From 66-474 sp036279975 (GTDB lineage: Bacteria > Pseudomonadota > Gammaproteobacteria > Xanthomonadales > Rhodanobacteraceae), in the NCBI GenBank assembly GCA_036279975.1, contig DASURP010000050.1, positions 1 through 53,562 of the forward strand: DNA of 53,562 bases, read 5' to 3'. Numbering within the stretch: the stretch's first letter is position 1; each line of letters begins with the position of its first letter. Both the position numbers and the translations under genes were made by a program. The notes under the pieces are model-generated. The model had not been told where the DNA came from. It did no database searches and worked only from the letters and a program-made list of their open reading frames with translations. Shown one piece after another: positions 16,258 to 26,637 of this stretch.

Positions 16258-19200
16258 CAACTTGAATCCTTCTGCAGAATGACGCGTATGTGATGGATCG
16301 CGCCGTCGTCCACCAGCGCAATGCCGGCATGTGAATCCTGCAACGTTACACCATCCAATTCGATCGCGGCGACCCCGCGGCAGACGTGGCCCGGATTCTC
16401 GACCTCGATCCGCCAGGCGGTCGCACCACGCCGGTAGCTCAGCGCGAACCCCTTCCAGGCCCGCGGGACGCAAGGTTCGATGCGCAGTCGGTCGCCGTGC
16501 AAGCGGAAGCCCAGCACCCATTCGACGATGGCGCGGTACAGCCAGCCGGCCGACCCCGTGTACCAGGTCCAGCCGCCGCGGCCCGCGTGTGGCGCCACCG
16601 AATAGACGTCCGCGCACTCGACGTACGGTTCGACCTTGTAGCGTTCGACTTTTGCGGGCGTATCCGACTTGCGGATCGGGTCGAAGATCTCCAGCAGTTC
16701 GCCGGCCTTGTCGCCGTCGCCCAGCATCGCGAACGCGACCAGCGACCAGATCGAGCCGTGCGTGTACTGTCCGCCGTTCTCGCGCAGGCCGGGCGGGTAG
16801 CCCTTGATGTAACCGGGATCGTGGGGCGTCTTGTCGAACGGCTCGGCGAACAACGCCACCAGGCCGTCGTTCGGACGCACCAGGTACTGGTTGACCGCCC
16901 GCATCGCGCACGTGGTGCGTTCCGGGTCGCCCCGTCCGCTGATCACCGCCCAGGACTGCGCCATAGACTCGATCCGGCATTCGCTGTCGGCCGAAGTGCC
17001 GAGCGGCGTGCCGTCGTCGTAGAACGCGCGCCGGTACCAGCCGCCATCCCACGCCTTGGTTTCCAGCGCCAGCTCCAGCGCGCGCGCAAAATCGCGCCAG
17101 CGGGCCGCGCGGGGGTCGCGGCGGTCCTCGGCATGGGGCGCGAAATCGCCGATCACCTTGATCAGGAACCAGCCCATCCACGCGCTCTCGCCCTTGCCGC
17201 CGGCGCCCACGCGGTTCATGCCGTCGTTCCAGTCGCCGCTGCCCATCAGCGGCAGGCCATGCGCGCCGGTGCCGAGGCTTGCGTCGATCGCGCGCGCGCA
17301 ATGCTCGAACAGGGTTGCCGTTTCCACCGACTTCGCCGGCGCGAAGAACGCATCGGCCTGCCCCGGCTCGAGGGCGACCCCGTGCACGAACGGCACGCGT
17401 GCCGCGAGGATCGCCGTGTCGCCGGTGGTCGCGACGTAGTGGGCGGTCACGAACGGGAGCCACAAGCGGTCGTCGACGATGCGCGTGCGCACGCCCCTGC
17501 CCGATGGCGGCAGCCACCAGTGCTGCACGTCGCCTTCCTCGAACTGGCGCGACGCGGACAACAGGATGTGCCCGCGCACGAGGTCGGGCCGCGCGATGCA
17601 CAGCGCGGCGACGTCCTGCAACTGGTCGCGGAATCCGAATGCGCCGCTGGCCTGGTAGAACGCGGTGCGCGCCCACAGGCGGCAGGCCAGCACCTGGTAC
17701 GGCAGCCAGCGGTTCACCAGCAAGTCGATCGAACGGTGCGGGGTTTCGACCTGCAATGGATCGAATACCCCGCCCCAAAGTCCGCCGGCCTGCGCGAGCA
17801 ACGCCTCGACATCCACGTGGCGATAACGGTCCACCAGCTGCTGCGCGCCGGCCCGATCCGCGCCCTCGCCCAGCAGGAACACCAGTTCCGCGCTGGCGCC
17901 GGGGGCGAGTTCGAGCGCCGCCACCAGCGCACTGCGCGGCCCGGCGGCGCTGCCCGGCCGCGCGGCGTCCGCCCCACAGGCGATGAACGCCGTCACCTGC
18001 GCGAACTCGTCGCGCCAGGCGTTGCGTGCGAGTACCGCCGCACGCGCCGGGTCGGATTCGACCTGCGTGGTCGCGCGCGGATCGCTGCCGATCGGACCGA
18101 GCATCCAGGCCACCACCTGCGCGACTTCGATCCGGCGCGGCCGCCCGCTGCGGTTGTGCAGGCGCAGGCGCGAGACCTTCACAGGATCCGCGACAGCCAC
18201 GCACTGCGTCAATTCCGATTCGATGCCATGCACGCTGGCGTCGAAACGCACGTAACCCGCACCGAAGCGCGCGACGTAGGCGGCGCCGCCGGCGCGCACG
18301 GGCGACGCCGTGGCCCCCCATTCCACGCCGTCGTCGGCATCGCGCAGCAGGTACACCTCGCCCGGCGGGTCGAGTACGGCATCGTTCGACCATGGCGTGA
18401 TCTGGTTCTGCTGGCTGTTGGCGGCCCAGCAATAGCCCCCGCCGGTTGCGGTGGCGAGGAAACCGAAACCCGGGTTGGCCACGACATGCGACCACGGCGC
18501 GGGCGTGCTTGCCCCGTCGCGCAGGATCGTGACGTATTGGTGGCCGGATTTCGCGAAGCCGCCCAGGCCGTTCCAGAACTCCAGCTCCTTCGGGCCGGGC
18601 ATCCCGGCGGGCTTGCCGCCACGTGCCCGGGAAGGTCCCGGGGGCGCCCACCCGCAGCCGGCCGTACGCCGGGCGCCGCCGCGCCGCGCCAACTGCGTGG
18701 CGAGATCGCCGTCGCGCCCGTCCAGCACGATGCAGGCGGCGGTGTACAAGCCGGCGCGCAGGCACTTGTCCAACCCCTGGTCGGCAACGACGAACAGCGA
18801 GCCTTGCGCCTTGTCGTGCGCAGCGCCGGCGCCCGTCATTTTCGCGATGGCCGGGCCCACCGCTTCGGCTTCGTCGGCCGCGTCGAGCACGACGATGTCG
18901 GCGGGCAGCTGATGCGCACGCCACCAGCGCTGCGCGGCAATCAGCTCCGCGACCAGCCCGGCCTGCGCGGCGGCATCGATGCGCAGCAGGACGATCGGCA
19001 GGTCGCCGGAAATTCCCCTGGCCCAAAGCACCGGTGCCCCGCCCTCGCCCTTTGCGGCGGTCGCCGCACCGGCGCGCCAGCTGGAATCGTTGCCGGACAG
19101 GGCCCCGGCCAACTGCTGGCAGCGGCGCGCCGCCGCCGCATCGATGCCGGTATCCCGCAATACCCGCGACACGGCAGCGCGTGCGTCCTCGAACACCCCG

Positions 19201-20024
19201 GCGCAGGCCGCAGCCGTGCGGTAACGCTGGATCCGGGCCACGACCTCGCCGCGCGACGCGCCCACCGCGGTCACGAACGCCGCCCGGCATGTTTGTCCGG
19301 CGGCAACCGCGACCCGCCCGCGCAGGCTGAAGATCGCGTCGAGCACGCTGCCGACGGTACCGGACATCGCGTGCCCGGCCCGCAGTGCCGCCGGTGCGGC
19401 CAGGGATCCATCACGCCCGATGAAGCGCGCGCGGTCGGTCTCGCATTCGCGCGGCCCGGCATCCTCGCCATCCACCACCAGCGCGTGCGCGGCCCAGACA
19501 TCGGGCTCGGACGGATCCTTCTTGCGCCGCCACGCCAACAGCACACCGTCCTCGAAGGCAGTCTGCACGAACATCTTCGAATACGCCGGGTGCGATGCAT
19601 CGGCCTGCTCCGGAGCCAGCGCCAGTTCCAGATACGAGGTGAGTTCGATCACGCGCCCGACCGAGCCCTCGTTGCGCAAGCCGAGTCCGCGCACTTCCAC
19701 CGGCTGTTCGGGATCGACCGCGATTTCCAGGGTGGTGGTCACCGCGCCGTCGCGGCGCGCATACCGCAACATCGCCTCATCGCGCCAGCATCGCGTGACT
19801 CCGCCACACGGCGCCGCGGTGGCCGACCAGACGGCGCCATCCGCCACGTCGCGGAGATAGACGTAACCACCCTGCTCGTTGCCATGGCCGCCCTTGCGCC
19901 AGCGCGTGATGGCCAAGCCCTGCCAGCAAACGGCCCCCGAGCCGGATGCCGTCGCCATCACGGCGTAACCGCTGGCACCCAGCAAGTGGACGGATGCGTC
20001 GGGAGTACGGGCGTCGGCTGGCAT
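16257..20024 (-). CDS. GH94 glycoside phosphorylase-like protein (NdvB C-terminal half)
   Basis: A 1255-residue protein with two Glyco_transf_36 beta-sandwich regions (about 1-270 and 480-760), joined by a linker (AAQRWWRAHQLPADIVVLD), followed by an (alpha/alpha)6 catalytic domain. The GH94 acid motif GSGDWNDGMNRVG lies near residue 930; KGYPPGLRENGGQYTHG and GSAGWLYR follow. The order matches the C-terminal half of cyclic beta-1,2-glucan synthase NdvB, but the GT84 synthase half and its membrane helices are absent, and no signal peptide is seen. GH94 enzymes phosphorolyse beta-glucosides to alpha-glucose 1-phosphate; beta-1,2-glucan is the inferred substrate class. ATG 20024 fits the family N-terminus; further upstream the frame lacks domain similarity. 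It heads the zwf-HAD-tal-pgi-pgm operon. Confidence 0.85.
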   Translation of the reverse strand: MPADARTPDASVHLLGASGYAVMATASGSGAVCWQGLAITRWRKGGHGNEQGGYVYLRDVADGAVWSATAAPCGGVTRCWRDEAMLRYARRDGAVTTTLEIAVDPEQPVEVRGLGLRNEGSVGRVIELTSYLELALAPEQADASHPAYSKMFVQTAFEDGVLLAWRRKKDPSEPDVWAAHALVVDGEDAGPRECETDRARFIGRDGSLAAPAALRAGHAMSGTVGSVLDAIFSLRGRVAVAAGQTCRAAFVTAVGASRGEVVARIQRYRTAAACAGVFEDARAAVSRVLRDTGIDAAAARRCQQLAGALSGNDSSWRAGAATAAKGEGGAPVLWARGISGDLPIVLLRIDAAAQAGLVAELIAAQRWWRAHQLPADIVVLDAADEAEAVGPAIAKMTGAGAAHDKAQGSLFVVADQGLDKCLRAGLYTAACIVLDGRDGDLATQLARRGGARRTAGCGWAPPGPSRARGGKPAGMPGPKELEFWNGLGGFAKSGHQYVTILRDGASTPAPWSHVVANPGFGFLATATGGGYCWAANSQQNQITPWSNDAVLDPPGEVYLLRDADDGVEWGATASPVRAGGAAYVARFGAGYVRFDASVHGIESELTQCVAVADPVKVSRLRLHNRSGRPRRIEVAQVVAWMLGPIGSDPRATTQVESDPARAAVLARNAWRDEFAQVTAFIACGADAARPGSAAGPRSALVAALELAPGASAELVFLLGEGADRAGAQQLVDRYRHVDVEALLAQAGGLWGGVFDPLQVETPHRSIDLLVNRWLPYQVLACRLWARTAFYQASGAFGFRDQLQDVAALCIARPDLVRGHILLSASRQFEEGDVQHWWLPPSGRGVRTRIVDDRLWLPFVTAHYVATTGDTAILAARVPFVHGVALEPGQADAFFAPAKSVETATLFEHCARAIDASLGTGAHGLPLMGSGDWNDGMNRVGAGGKGESAWMGWFLIKVIGDFAPHAEDRRDPRAARWRDFARALELALETKAWDGGWYRRAFYDDGTPLGTSADSECRIESMAQSWAVISGRGDPERTTCAMRAVNQYLVRPNDGLVALFAEPFDKTPHDPGYIKGYPPGLRENGGQYTHGSIWSLVAFAMLGDGDKAGELLEIFDPIRKSDTPAKVERYKVEPYVECADVYSVAPHAGRGGWTWYTGSAGWLYRAIVEWVLGFRLHGDRLRIEPCVPRAWKGFALSYRRGATAWRIEVENPGHVCRGVAAIELDGVTLQDSHAGIALVDDGAIHHIRVILQKDSS

Positions 20025-20500
20025 GGTTGGAGGTTTCCCTTTGCTGTTGGCAGGGAAAGTGCCGTCCGGCACTTTCCCGACGCGTCGAGTCCGGCAGACG
20101 CCCGGAACCGCTTTCGCGAAGCCGGCCGTGCCGGTTCCGCAGCGGACCCTCCATGGCCCGCGTGGGCAGGCTGTCCTGGACACCCTGCCGATCCGTGGCG
20201 ATCGCACAACACCCGCCAGTATGCGCGGCGGCGCCTCAATCGTTCGTGAAAGCGTGCGGCAGCACTGCTCGACGGGACCGACCGGCCGCGGGATGCGGCA
20301 CTGCGCCTTCGCGGCGCCCCCGGCCGGCATGGGCCACCAGGGCTCCGCTGCGCCCGGTGTGCGGCGGCGCTCCGTTCCACCTCGACAGGCGTCGACGCGG
20401 CGCGTCGAACACGCCCCGATTCGCGGCGGCGCACGCCGCGGGTTACCATCGCGGTTTCGCGATGCGTCCGGTCGCGCCAACGGTTTCCAAGGAGAATGCC
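20025..20500. other. Divergent regulatory region, GH94 operon / gnd-pgl
   Basis: A 476-base gap between two divergent sugar-metabolism operons. The frames that stay open across it are low-complexity, arginine-rich shadows and I call no gene. It holds a perfect inverted repeat at 20053-20078, described separately. No clear -10/-35 pair could be fixed for either side. The gnd start has a canonical AAGGAG at 20489-20494. Confidence 0.6.
20053..20078 (-). promoter_or_regulatory. Perfect 12-bp inverted repeat before the GH94 operon
   Basis: Arms GGGAAAGTGCCG (20053-20064) and CGGCACTTTCCC (20067-20078) are separated by TC. The element ends 28 bases before the GH94 start codon. It could be an operator or a hairpin in the leader RNA. 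The minus-strand leader also carries AGGGAAA at 20034-20040, just before the start codon, which can pair with the TTTCCCT of the downstream arm as an alternative to the hairpin. Confidence 0.55.
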
Positions 20501-21402
20501 ATGCAGCTCGGAATGATCGGCCTCGGCAAGATGGGCAACTTCATGGCCCAGCGCCTGATGAAGGCGGGCCACGACGTGATCGGCTTCGACCCCAGCGACG
20601 AGGCGCGGCAGGCCATGACCGACGCCGGCGGCAAGGCGGTCGATGCGCTCGACCAACTGGTCGTCGCGCTGCAGGCCCCGCGCGCGGTATGGCTGATGGT
20701 GCCCGCCGGGAAGATCGTGGACGAAACCGTCGCGTCGCTCGCGGGCAAGCTCGGCAAGGGCGACGTCGTGGTCGATGGCGGCAATTCCAACTACAAGGAC
20801 GACCAGCGCCATGCCGCGCTGCTGTCGGGCAAGGGCATCGACTTCGTCGATTGCGGCACCAGCGGCGGCGTGTGGGGCCTCAAGGAAGGCTACAGCATGA
20901 TGGTCGGGGGCGACGCCGAGGTCGTGGATCGCCTGAAACCGCTCTTCGAGGCGCTGGCACCCGGCAAGGACAAGGGTTGGGGACGGGTCGGCCCGGTCGG
21001 CTCCGGCCATTTCGTCAAGATGGTCCACAACGGCATCGAATACGGAATGATGCAGGCCTACGCCGAGGGTTTCTCGATCTTCAAGCACAAACTGGAATTC
21101 GAACTCGACCTTGCGCAGATTGCGCAGATCTGGCGCTACGGCTCGGTGGTGCGTTCGTGGCTGCTGGACCTGACCGCCGATGCGCTGAAACGGAACCCCG
21201 GAATGGACGGCATCGCGCCCTACGTGGTCGACTCGGGCGAGGGACGCTGGACCGTCGCCGAGGCCATCGACCTCGACGTCCCCGCGCCGATCATCACCGG
21301 CTCGCTGATCGAGCGGCTGCGCTCGCGCGATTCGGATTCGTACGCGGACAAGCTGCTCTCGGCGATGCGCAACGAATTCGGCGGCCATGCGATGAAGAAG
21401 GA

Positions 21403-21406
<4 letters not shown>
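20501..21406 (+). CDS. gnd: 6-phosphogluconate dehydrogenase (decarboxylating), short type
   Basis: A 301-residue enzyme converting 6-phosphogluconate to ribulose 5-phosphate and CO2. It begins MQLGMIGLGKMGNFMA with the dinucleotide loop at residues 7-12, and has DGGNSNYKDD, the substrate motif CGTSGGVWGL and the catalytic-lysine region HFVKMVHNGIEYG. The ~300-residue length marks the short class (often NAD-preferring in characterised members) rather than the 470-residue E. coli type. AAGGAG lies 6 bases before the ATG. The stop overlaps the pgl start (ATGA). Confidence 0.95.
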
Positions 21407-22128
<722 letters not shown>

Positions 22129-22132
22129 CGCC

Positions 22133-22690
22133 CTACCCGCCCGCCAGATCCGCCATGTGCGCGCGGTAGTAACGCAACTCGTCGATCGAATCCTGGATGT
22201 CCGACAGCGCGGTGTGCGCCGTGTTCTTGCTGAAGCCCTTGTACACGGCAGGCGCCCAGCGCCGCGCCAGCTCCTTGAGCGTGGACACATCGAGGTTGCG
22301 GTAGTGGAAATAGCGCTCGAGTGCCGGCATCTGCCGGTGCAGGAACCGGCGGTCCTGGCAAATCGAGTTCCCGCACATCGGCGACTTGCCCGCCGGCACC
22401 CAGTCCTCGAGGAAGGCAATGGTCGCCGCTTCGGCGTGGGCGTGGTCGCTGGCCGATTCGAGCACGCGTTGCCACAGGCCCGACTTGGCATGCTGGTGGC
22501 GATTCCAGTCGTCCATCGCCAGCAATCGCGCCTCGCCGTGGTGAATCGCGAACTGCGGCCCCTCGGCCAGTACCTCGAGGTTGCGGTCGGTCACCACGGT
22601 GGCGATTTCGATGATCGAATCGGTGTCGGGGCACAAGCCCGTCATCTCGAGGTCGATCCAGGCCAGATTGTCGTCGACGCAACCGCTCAT
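22133..22690 (-). CDS. orn: Oligoribonuclease
   Basis: A 185-residue DEDDh 3'-5' exonuclease that degrades di- to short oligoribonucleotides, including pGpG from cyclic-di-GMP turnover. The motifs are complete: ExoI WIDLEMTGL near residue 11, ExoII around CGNSICQDRRFL, and ExoIII HTALSDIQDSIDELRYYR. ATG 22690 gives the usual N-terminus. It is divergent from sbcB, another DEDD exonuclease, over 83 bases, and convergent with pgl. Confidence 0.96.
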   Translation of the reverse strand: MSGCVDDNLAWIDLEMTGLCPDTDSIIEIATVVTDRNLEVLAEGPQFAIHHGEARLLAMDDWNRHQHAKSGLWQRVLESASDHAHAEAATIAFLEDWVPAGKSPMCGNSICQDRRFLHRQMPALERYFHYRNLDVSTLKELARRWAPAVYKGFSKNTAHTALSDIQDSIDELRYYRAHMADLAGG

Positions 22691-22773
22691 GCCGTTCTCC
22701 AGTCCCACAAGTCTAGCAACAACGCGGACGCGGGCGGATTGCCGCGCGTCCACGCATGCCGTAGGCTGGCCGG

Positions 22774-24228
22774 ATGCCGACGCCGACCATGCTGTGGTTC
22801 GACTACGAAACCACCGGAACCGACACCGTGCGCGATCGTCCCGTGCAGTTCGCCGCGCTCCGTACCGACCTGGAGCTGCGGCCGGTAGGCAAACCCTCCA
22901 TGCTGTACTGCGCGCCCGCAGCCGACGTACTGCCGCGCCCCGAGGCATGCCTGATCACCGGCATCGCGCCCCAGGACGCCGCCCGCGCCGGCGTGATCGA
23001 GGCGGAGTTCGCCGGCGCCGTGCACGAGCTGCTGGCGGAACCCGGAACCTGCTCGGCCGGATACAACTCGATCCGGTTCGACGACGAGGTCAACCGCAAC
23101 CTGTTCTACCGCAACTTCATCGACCCCTACGAGCATGCATGGAAGCACGGTAATTCGCGCTGGGACATCATGGACCTCGCCCGCGCGTGCTACGCGTTGC
23201 GTCCCGGGGGCATCGAATGGCCGATCGGCGAGGACGGTGTGCCGTCGTTCAAGCTCGACCGCTTGGCGCCTGCCAACCACCTGAAACAGGAACGTGCGCA
23301 CGACGCGTTGTCGGACGTGGAAGCGACGCTGGCGCTGGCCCGCTTGTTGCGCCGCCAGCAGCCGCGGCTGTACGACTGGCACTTCGCGCTGCGCGACAAG
23401 AAGAAGGCAACCGCGGGCCTCGCACGGACCCTGCCTTCGATGGATCCACTGCTGCACGTGTCCGGGCGCTATTCGCCGGCGCGCGGTTGCCTGGCCATGG
23501 TGGCGCCGATCACCGAACACCCTGATCGCCCGGGAACCTTCATCGTCGCCGACCTGTCCGTCGACGCGGATTCCTGGATCCGACTGGATCCGGACGAACT
23601 GGCCGAACGCATGTTCACGCGTCGCGCCGACCTGCCCGGGGACATCGAACGCCCACCCCTCAAGGAAATCCACGCCAACAAGTCGCCGTTCTTCGCCCCA
23701 ACGTCCGCATTGCGCGACACCGACACCGCACGCATCGGCCTGGATACCGCGACGTGCGCGCGCAACCTCGAGAGCATGCGCGCCTGCGCTGGCCTGCGCG
23801 AGCGCGTGCGCAATGCGTTCGCTGCCAGTGCCGACCGCTGGCCCGAGCGCGGGGATCCAGAGTGCCAGTTGTATTCGGCATTCCCATCGCCCGCCGACAA
23901 GCGCCGCTGCGAAGCGGTGCGCGCGACACCGCCCGACCTGCTCGCCAGCACGGATTTCAGGTTCGACGACCCACGCTACGGCGAGTTGTTGTTTCGTTAC
24001 CGCGCGCGCAACTGGCCGGCTACGCTGCTTCCCGACGAGCACGCGGACTGGCGCGCGTTCGTTTGCGACAAATTGACCTTCGCGACCGAAACCACCTCGC
24101 TGACGCTGGAGCAGTACTTCGCGACCATCGCTCGCCTGCGCGCGGCAACGCCCCCCGGCCCGAAGCAGGCGCTGCTGGACCGCCTGCAGGCCTGGGGGGA
24201 ATCCGTCCAGCAGGAATTCGGTCCCTGA
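22774..24228 (+). CDS. sbcB: Exodeoxyribonuclease I
   Basis: A 484-residue single-strand-specific 3'-5' DNA exonuclease. DEDD motifs are WFDYETTGTD at residue ~8, GYNSIRFDDEVNRNLFYRNF, and RAHDALSDVEATLALARLL; SH3-like and C-terminal helical domains of ExoI follow (KSPFFAP region). The second methionine (MLWFDYET) is an alternative start 5 codons in. A DUF2461 gene starts 1 base after the stop, indicating co-transcription. Confidence 0.94.
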   Translation: MPTPTMLWFDYETTGTDTVRDRPVQFAALRTDLELRPVGKPSMLYCAPAADVLPRPEACLITGIAPQDAARAGVIEAEFAGAVHELLAEPGTCSAGYNSIRFDDEVNRNLFYRNFIDPYEHAWKHGNSRWDIMDLARACYALRPGGIEWPIGEDGVPSFKLDRLAPANHLKQERAHDALSDVEATLALARLLRRQQPRLYDWHFALRDKKKATAGLARTLPSMDPLLHVSGRYSPARGCLAMVAPITEHPDRPGTFIVADLSVDADSWIRLDPDELAERMFTRRADLPGDIERPPLKEIHANKSPFFAPTSALRDTDTARIGLDTATCARNLESMRACAGLRERVRNAFAASADRWPERGDPECQLYSAFPSPADKRRCEAVRATPPDLLASTDFRFDDPRYGELLFRYRARNWPATLLPDEHADWRAFVCDKLTFATETTSLTLEQYFATIARLRAATPPGPKQALLDRLQAWGESVQQEFGP

Positions 24229-24229
24229 C

Positions 24230-24916
24230 ATGCCGCACGCGTATTTCTCCCCCGCCAGCTTCCGCTTCCTGCGTGCCCTCGCACGCCATAACAACCGCCC
24301 GTGGTTCAAGGCTCACCAGGCCGACTACGAAGCGCACATACGCGGCCCCTACCTGCAACTGATCGCGGACCTGCAGAGTCCGGTAGCGAAACTCAGCAGG
24401 CATTACCGCGCCGATCCGCGCAAGGTCGGCGGCTCGCTGTTCCGGATCCAGCGGGATACGCGTTTCTCCGGCAACAAGGCGCCCTACAAGGCCTGGGCCG
24501 GTGCCCGGATCTTCCACGAACGCCGGCGCGAAATCGCGGCGCCTTCGTTCTACCTGCACATCGCACCCGGCGATTGTTTCGTCGGCGCCGGACTGTGGCA
24601 CCCGGAGAACCACACCCTGCGCAATATCCGGAACTTCATCATCGACAATCCTGCGGCCTGGAAACGCGCCGCGCACGGCCGCGCCTTCCGGGAACATTAC
24701 GAATTCTGGGGCGAGTCGCTCACGCGCGCGCCGCAGGGCTTTCCACACGACCATCCGTTGCTCGAGGACCTGAAGCGCAGGAGCTTCGCCGCCGGCGTCG
24801 GCTTCGAGGATGCGCTGGCCTGCTCGCCCGGACTGTTCCCGTTCGTGGTCGCTCACTTCAAGCGACTGGCGCCGCTGGTGGATTACCTGTGCGCCGCGCA
24901 GAACCTGGAGTTCTGA
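24230..24916 (+). CDS. DUF2461 family protein
   Basis: A 228-residue protein of the DUF2461 (TIGR02453) family. Hallmarks are FLRALARHNNRPWFKAH near the N-terminus, the central DTRFSGNKAPYK, and HIAPGDCFVGAGLWHPE. The family is widespread and conserved but has no assigned biochemical role known to me. It is separated from sbcB by one base, so an association with DNA metabolism is conceivable but only by position. Confidence 0.9.
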   Translation: MPHAYFSPASFRFLRALARHNNRPWFKAHQADYEAHIRGPYLQLIADLQSPVAKLSRHYRADPRKVGGSLFRIQRDTRFSGNKAPYKAWAGARIFHERRREIAAPSFYLHIAPGDCFVGAGLWHPENHTLRNIRNFIIDNPAAWKRAAHGRAFREHYEFWGESLTRAPQGFPHDHPLLEDLKRRSFAAGVGFEDALACSPGLFPFVVAHFKRLAPLVDYLCAAQNLEF

Positions 24917-24957
24917 TCATATCGACGTCAAGAGTGTTCCATAACTCCTTGTTTCAC

Positions 24958-25716
24958 ATGCTGTATACGCTGGCATTCGTGGCTGGCGCCGCGGCACCCG
25001 GGCCCACTCGAATATTGTTCGTGGGCAACAGCCTGACCTACGCGGGCAACCTGCCTGCGGTGTTCGCGGCACTTGCCGCCGAGAACGGCAAAGCGGTGCA
25101 AACGGGACTGCTCGTCGAGGGCGGCGCGACCTTGACGCAATGGCTGGACAGTGGAGCGGTGCAACGGGCGCTCGCGGGGCGCCATTACGACTACATGGTG
25201 CTGCAGGAACGCGGCGATGATTTCGCCTGCGGTTTCGGGCCGAAGGCCTGCAGCGATTCCCGCCGCGCCTTGCACGAACTGGCCCGTGTCGTCCGTGCGC
25301 ACGGCGCCAGGCCCATCCTGATGGGGACCTACCAGACCGCGCCTGCGGCATCGCGGAACATTGTCGCGGCGGAGTCGAAGGCATCCCGCGCCAACGACGT
25401 TCCCTACGTCGCGATATCCGGTCGCTTCAACGAGGGCCACGAACGGTTCGCCCACGCCGACGGGTTCGCCAAGGCCGGACACCCGGGCCACGACCCGGTC
25501 CTGCTGGAGGCCGTGCTGCTTTATCGGCACCTGTATGGCGCGCTGCCGCAGGCACAGGGGCTGGAGGTGCGCGCGCCGATGTTCGGGCCGGGCGGCAGGT
25601 TCGCGCCACCGGCGCCTCCGTCCGAACCGCTGTTGCCCGCCGTGGCGCTGGCCGGCGGCTACGACTACTCGCGCAACGAGCTGGCACACGCGATCGAACT
25701 CGCGAACGGGCGCTGA
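24958..25716 (+). CDS. SGNH/GDSL-like hydrolase, possibly exported
   Basis: A 252-residue protein beginning with a short hydrophobic stretch (MLYTLAFVAGAAAPG), then block I ILFVGNSLTYAGNLP with the candidate nucleophile serine, a middle YMVLQERGDDF segment and a GHPGHDPV segment that could carry the catalytic histidine. The layout fits SGNH hydrolases of the DUF4886-like branch, which act on esters or acylated glycans. The hydrophobic start may be a signal peptide; GTG 24934 would lengthen it by 8 residues. It follows DUF2461 by 41 bases. The substrate is unknown. Confidence 0.72.
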   Translation: MLYTLAFVAGAAAPGPTRILFVGNSLTYAGNLPAVFAALAAENGKAVQTGLLVEGGATLTQWLDSGAVQRALAGRHYDYMVLQERGDDFACGFGPKACSDSRRALHELARVVRAHGARPILMGTYQTAPAASRNIVAAESKASRANDVPYVAISGRFNEGHERFAHADGFAKAGHPGHDPVLLEAVLLYRHLYGALPQAQGLEVRAPMFGPGGRFAPPAPPSEPLLPAVALAGGYDYSRNELAHAIELANGR

Positions 25717-25854
25717 CGCAACGGCTTTTGCTGCGGCGCAACCTTGCGCGCGCCTGGCGTCGCCTATGCTTCCGGCGCTGCACGGGGCTGGCTGCAGCAG
25801 GCACGGGGCGGGAGTCGCGCTCCGTCATTCCATGTTCGCAGGGAGACAACCGAC

Positions 25855-26583
25855 ATGAACCTTGGCAAGCGTTGTGCGGCGGAATTGTTCGGCACTTTCT
25901 GGCTCACCTTCGGCGGCTGCGGCGCGGCAGTGCTGGCCGCGGCCTTCCCACAGCTCGGCATCGGCTTCGTGGGCGTGGCGCTGGCGTTCGGCCTGACCCA
26001 GCTGACGATGTGCTACATGATCGGCCACATCTCGGGCAGCCACATCAATCCGTGCGTGACCCTCGGGCTGACGGCCGGCGGGCGCTTTCCGGCCAGGGAA
26101 GCCATCCCGTACATCGTGGCGCAGGTGGTCGGCGCGATCATCGCCGGCTGGGTGCTGTACGCGATCGCCAGCGGCAAACAGGGCTTCGACGTCGGTAACT
26201 TCGCATCCAACGGTTATGGCGCACATTCACCGGGCGGCTATTCGATGGGGGCCGCGTTCCTGTGCGAAGCGGTGATGAGCGGCTTTTTCGTGCTGATCAT
26301 CATGGGTTCGACCGACAAGCGCGCGTCCGCGGGTTTCTTCGGGCTCACCATCGGGCTCGCGCTGGCGTTGATCCACCTCGTCAGCATCCCGGTCACCAAC
26401 ACCTCGGTGAACCCCGCGCGCTCGACCGGCCCCGCCATCGTGCAGACCCTGATTAACGCGCAGGATGGCTGGGCAGTGGGCCAACTGTGGCTGTTCTGGC
26501 TGGCCCCGATCATCGGCGGCGCCATCGGTGGGCTGGTCTACCGCTACCTGTGGGGCGAGCGGGGATCCGCGGCGGCGGCGTAG
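25855..26583 (+). CDS. aqpZ: Aquaporin Z-like water channel with an NPC first box
   Basis: A 242-residue, six-helix inner-membrane major intrinsic protein. The second half matches AqpZ closely: LIHLVSIPVTNTSVNPARS with selectivity-filter His174 and Arg189 and the second box N186-P-A188. In the first box the usual alanine is cysteine: N65-P-C67 in SHINPCVTLG. A GGGAGA site precedes ATG 25855. The conserved selectivity residues argue for water transport. It is followed by epmA in convergent orientation. Confidence 0.93.
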   Translation: MNLGKRCAAELFGTFWLTFGGCGAAVLAAAFPQLGIGFVGVALAFGLTQLTMCYMIGHISGSHINPCVTLGLTAGGRFPAREAIPYIVAQVVGAIIAGWVLYAIASGKQGFDVGNFASNGYGAHSPGGYSMGAAFLCEAVMSGFFVLIIMGSTDKRASAGFFGLTIGLALALIHLVSIPVTNTSVNPARSTGPAIVQTLINAQDGWAVGQLWLFWLAPIIGGAIGGLVYRYLWGERGSAAAA

Positions 26584-26637
26584 CGCGATACCGCGGACTG
26601 CAACGAAGGCACGGCGTGCCGCGTACGCGCCGTGCCG

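Noticed and set aside
14965..16293. A 442-codon plus-strand ORF antisense to zwf
   Set aside because: Histidine/arginine-rich antisense shadow with no domain.
14857..19290. zwf as the 3' part of a 1477-codon fusion protein
   Set aside because: The upstream part is a frame shadow of the GH94 gene; zwf has its own ATG at 16257 coupled to the GH94 stop.
16386..20249. A 1287-codon open frame antisense to the GH94 gene
   Set aside because: High GC content keeps antisense frames open; the translation is Arg/Ala/Gly/His-rich with no domain, while the opposite strand encodes clear GH94 motifs.
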